Below are positions 14,956-16,776 of a DNA stretch of 16,776 bases, piece after piece. The translations under genes were made by a program, and so were the position numbers. Source of the stretch: DASPJL01 sp035628645 (GTDB lineage: Bacteria; Bacteroidota; Bacteroidia; Cytophagales; Cyclobacteriaceae); assembly GCA_035628645.1 (NCBI GenBank), contig DASPJL010000160.1, forward strand, positions 1 through 16,776, read 5' to 3'. Under the pieces are notes generated by a model, which did no database searches, was not told the origin of the DNA, and was given only the letters and a program-made list of their open reading frames with translations. The first letter of the stretch is position 1; each line of letters opens with the position of its first letter.

Positions 14956-16776
14956 ATGCAAAAAATTAGACTTTATTTCTTATTTGTTTTGCTGTTGTCT
15001 ATACCATGGAGAGGGTATACACAATCAGAGACAGTTTCTGGTACAGTAAAAAATTCGAATGGGGAAGCTTTGCCTGGAGTGTCTATTGTTATCAAAGGCA
15101 CTACGCAAGGTACAACTACCGATGTCGATGGAAAATATGCGATACAAGTGTCAGATGACGCGGCCATTCTTGTATTTTCATACATCGGGTATGTTACCGA
15201 AGAGTTGACTGTAAATGGAAAATCGGTCATTGATGTAGAATTATTTGATGATTTGGAAAGCCTTCAGGAAGTTGTGGTGGTAGGTTATGGTACCACCAAA
15301 AAGAGCGATCTTACTGGCGCAGTTGTTGCCCTTAAAGGCAGCGATCTTAATAAAATACCTTCCTCTTCGATGGATCAGTTACTTCAGGGAAAAATGGCAG
15401 GGGTACAAGTAATTAATGGTTCAGGTAAACCCGGAGAAGGAGCAGAAATTCGTATCAGAGGAGTAAGTTCATTGAATGGTTCAAAAAGTCCCCTTGTAGT
15501 AGTGGATGGTTTCCCATGGGGAGATGCCGGGAATTTAAAACAAATCAATCCTGATGATATTGAGTCTATTGAGGTATTAAAAGATGCTTCGTCCGCAGCA
15601 ATTTACGGTTCAAGAGGAGCCAATGGGGTAATCATGGTTACGCTTAAAAAAGGCCGTACGGGGAAACCAAGGGTTACTGTTTCTACACAAACTACACTTT
15701 CTACTTTGGCGGTTACGCCTGATGTCTGGAGGGATCCTGTTGAAGAAGCTATTTATGCTAATGAGGCGGCGATAAATGGAGGAACACCTGCGGATCAACT
15801 TCCTTACAATGGTACAGTAAAGGCTGGCGTTTATTACCCTTCTATTGAAGAACTAAGGGGAACAGATCCAAATAAACCAATGTGGCCACACAATACAAAC
15901 TGGCAGGATTTGGTTTATCGTAATGCTTTATCCCAAAACTATACTTTAGGGGTAGACGGAGGAACGGACAATACAAAATACACCATTTCTGGTAACTATT
16001 TTAAACAAGAAGGTCTGAACATTAAAAACCAGTATGATAAATACAGCGGCAGATTAAATCTTGAACAAAGAGTTTCCAATGCATTAAATATGGGAACAAA
16101 CCTGCTTCTTACTTATACTAAAAATGCAGGCAACCAACTAAATGCAGATCGTTCCAGAATTTTTCCGGTGTACGATGAGAATGGCAATTATTTCAGATCA
16201 GGTCCCACCGATTTCGGAAACCCTATTGCCATAGCGAATAGAGTATTAAATCAAAGCAAAACAATAGATGTATTGGCAACTGTATATGCTAATGTTAAAC
16301 TCACCAAGTGGCTTCAATTTAGGTCCCAGTTAAGTTCTAAATATGGTAACTCAGTAACGGATATTTACGAGCCAAGTACGGTGACTTTTAGAGGATATGA
16401 AAGTGAGGGTTTCGGAGCAATTTACAACTACTACAACAATGAATTGCTTAATGAAAACTACTTTACTATAGACAAAACGTTAGGTGAAGCGCACAAATTT
16501 AATGTGGTAGGCGGTTTTTCTATTCAGAAATCTCTTACCAGATGGGCGGATCTTGAAGCGAGGGTTTTCCCGAATGATAACTTGCAAAATGAAAACCTTA
16601 ACAGTGCAGGGAAACAAATTGTAAATAACCGTCCAACAGAAGAATCTATTCTTGAATCATGGTACGGACGGGTAAATTATATACTCAAAGACAAATACAT
16701 GGTGACTTTTACCGGTCGTGCTGATGGATCTACAAAATTTGGAAGCAATAACAAATGGGGTTTCTTTCCGTCAGGA
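14956..16776 (+). CDS. SusC-like TonB-dependent transporter, N-terminal part (3' end outside window)
   Basis: The first 607 codons of a SusC/RagA-family outer-membrane transporter; the frame is open from ATG 14956 to the last base. Residues 1-23 are a signal peptide (MQKIRLYFLFVLLLSIPW). Residues about 25-100 are a carboxypeptidase-D-like regulatory domain typical of SusC proteins (VSGTVKNSNGEALPGVSIVI). A linker with a TonB-box-like run EVVVVGYGTTKKSDLTGAV begins at residue 105, then the plug domain: LLQGKMAGVQVINGSGKPGE, RIRGVSSLNG, PLVVVDGFPW, ASSAAIYGSRGANGVIMVTL. Barrel strands follow (YTISGNYFKQEG, GRADGSTKFGSNNKWGFFPS). No Shine-Dalgarno site is seen, which is usual in this phylum. Being divergent from and adjacent to the HTCS gene, it is the likeliest direct target of that regulator. 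A SusD partner is expected beyond the window. Confidence 0.96.
   Translation, partial: MQKIRLYFLFVLLLSIPWRGYTQSETVSGTVKNSNGEALPGVSIVIKGTTQGTTTDVDGKYAIQVSDDAAILVFSYIGYVTEELTVNGKSVIDVELFDDLESLQEVVVVGYGTTKKSDLTGAVVALKGSDLNKIPSSSMDQLLQGKMAGVQVINGSGKPGEGAEIRIRGVSSLNGSKSPLVVVDGFPWGDAGNLKQINPDDIESIEVLKDASSAAIYGSRGANGVIMVTLKKGRTGKPRVTVSTQTTLSTLAVTPDVWRDPVEEAIYANEAAINGGTPADQLPYNGTVKAGVYYPSIEELRGTDPNKPMWPHNTNWQDLVYRNALSQNYTLGVDGGTDNTKYTISGNYFKQEGLNIKNQYDKYSGRLNLEQRVSNALNMGTNLLLTYTKNAGNQLNADRSRIFPVYDENGNYFRSGPTDFGNPIAIANRVLNQSKTIDVLATVYANVKLTKWLQFRSQLSSKYGNSVTDIYEPSTVTFRGYESEGFGAIYNYYNNELLNENYFTIDKTLGEAHKFNVVGGFSIQKSLTRWADLEARVFPNDNLQNENLNSAGKQIVNNRPTEESILESWYGRVNYILKDKYMVTFTGRADGSTKFGSNNKWGFFPSG

Noticed and set aside
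14973..15230. An 85-codon minus-strand frame at the start of the second SusC gene.
   Set aside because: The plus-strand frame has a signal peptide and a carboxypeptidase-D-like domain over exactly this stretch, so the antisense frame is a shadow.

Overview
The window comes from a bacterium of the phylum Bacteroidota. The evidence is SusC/SusD-family pairs, a hybrid two-component system (HTCS), start codons without Shine-Dalgarno sequences, a TAnnTTTG-like promoter element, and type A C-terminal sorting domains of the type IX secretion system (T9SS). The T9SS tails and AT-rich intergenic DNA fit Cytophagales or a related environmental lineage better than gut Bacteroides. I cannot name a genus. 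The whole window is polysaccharide utilization locus (PUL) DNA. I see no tRNA, rRNA, CRISPR array or intact insertion sequence.

Layout: (1) 2-3277, plus strand: the 3' end of a SusC-like TonB-dependent transporter, a short unexplained reading frame, a SusD-like lipoprotein, and a lipoprotein with a FIVAR-like and a LamG-like domain. A strong intrinsic terminator (3304-3337) closes this operon. (2) 3446-6565, plus strand: a 1039-residue secreted protein with an N-terminal region of unknown, probably enzymatic, function, then Ig-like domains, a LamG-like domain and a T9SS tail. (3) 6715-9897, minus strand, convergent with the previous gene: a clan GH-A glycoside hydrolase with a DUF5060-type N-terminal domain, two CBM6-like modules around an Ig-like domain, and a T9SS tail. 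(4) 10175-14488, minus strand: a full HTCS sensor-regulator. (5) 14956 to the window end, plus strand, divergent from the HTCS: the 5' part of a second SusC-like transporter.

Proposed joint function (inference): the two T9SS-exported enzymes cut and hold a polysaccharide at the cell surface, the SusD and LamG lipoproteins bind the products, the SusC channels import them, and the HTCS senses a periplasmic oligosaccharide and activates the locus. The substrate cannot be read from the sequence. CBM6 and LamG-type modules fit a plant or algal glycan but do not settle it.

The intergenic spaces are unusually rich in dispersed repeats and palindromes: CACGGATT/AATCTGTG clusters, GAAGTGGGAAG-type repeats, a GACCTGACAG palindrome and a CCCGAAA hairpin. 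The most interesting unexplained item is the N-terminal region of the 1039-residue protein, which I cannot assign to a known glycoside hydrolase or lyase family.
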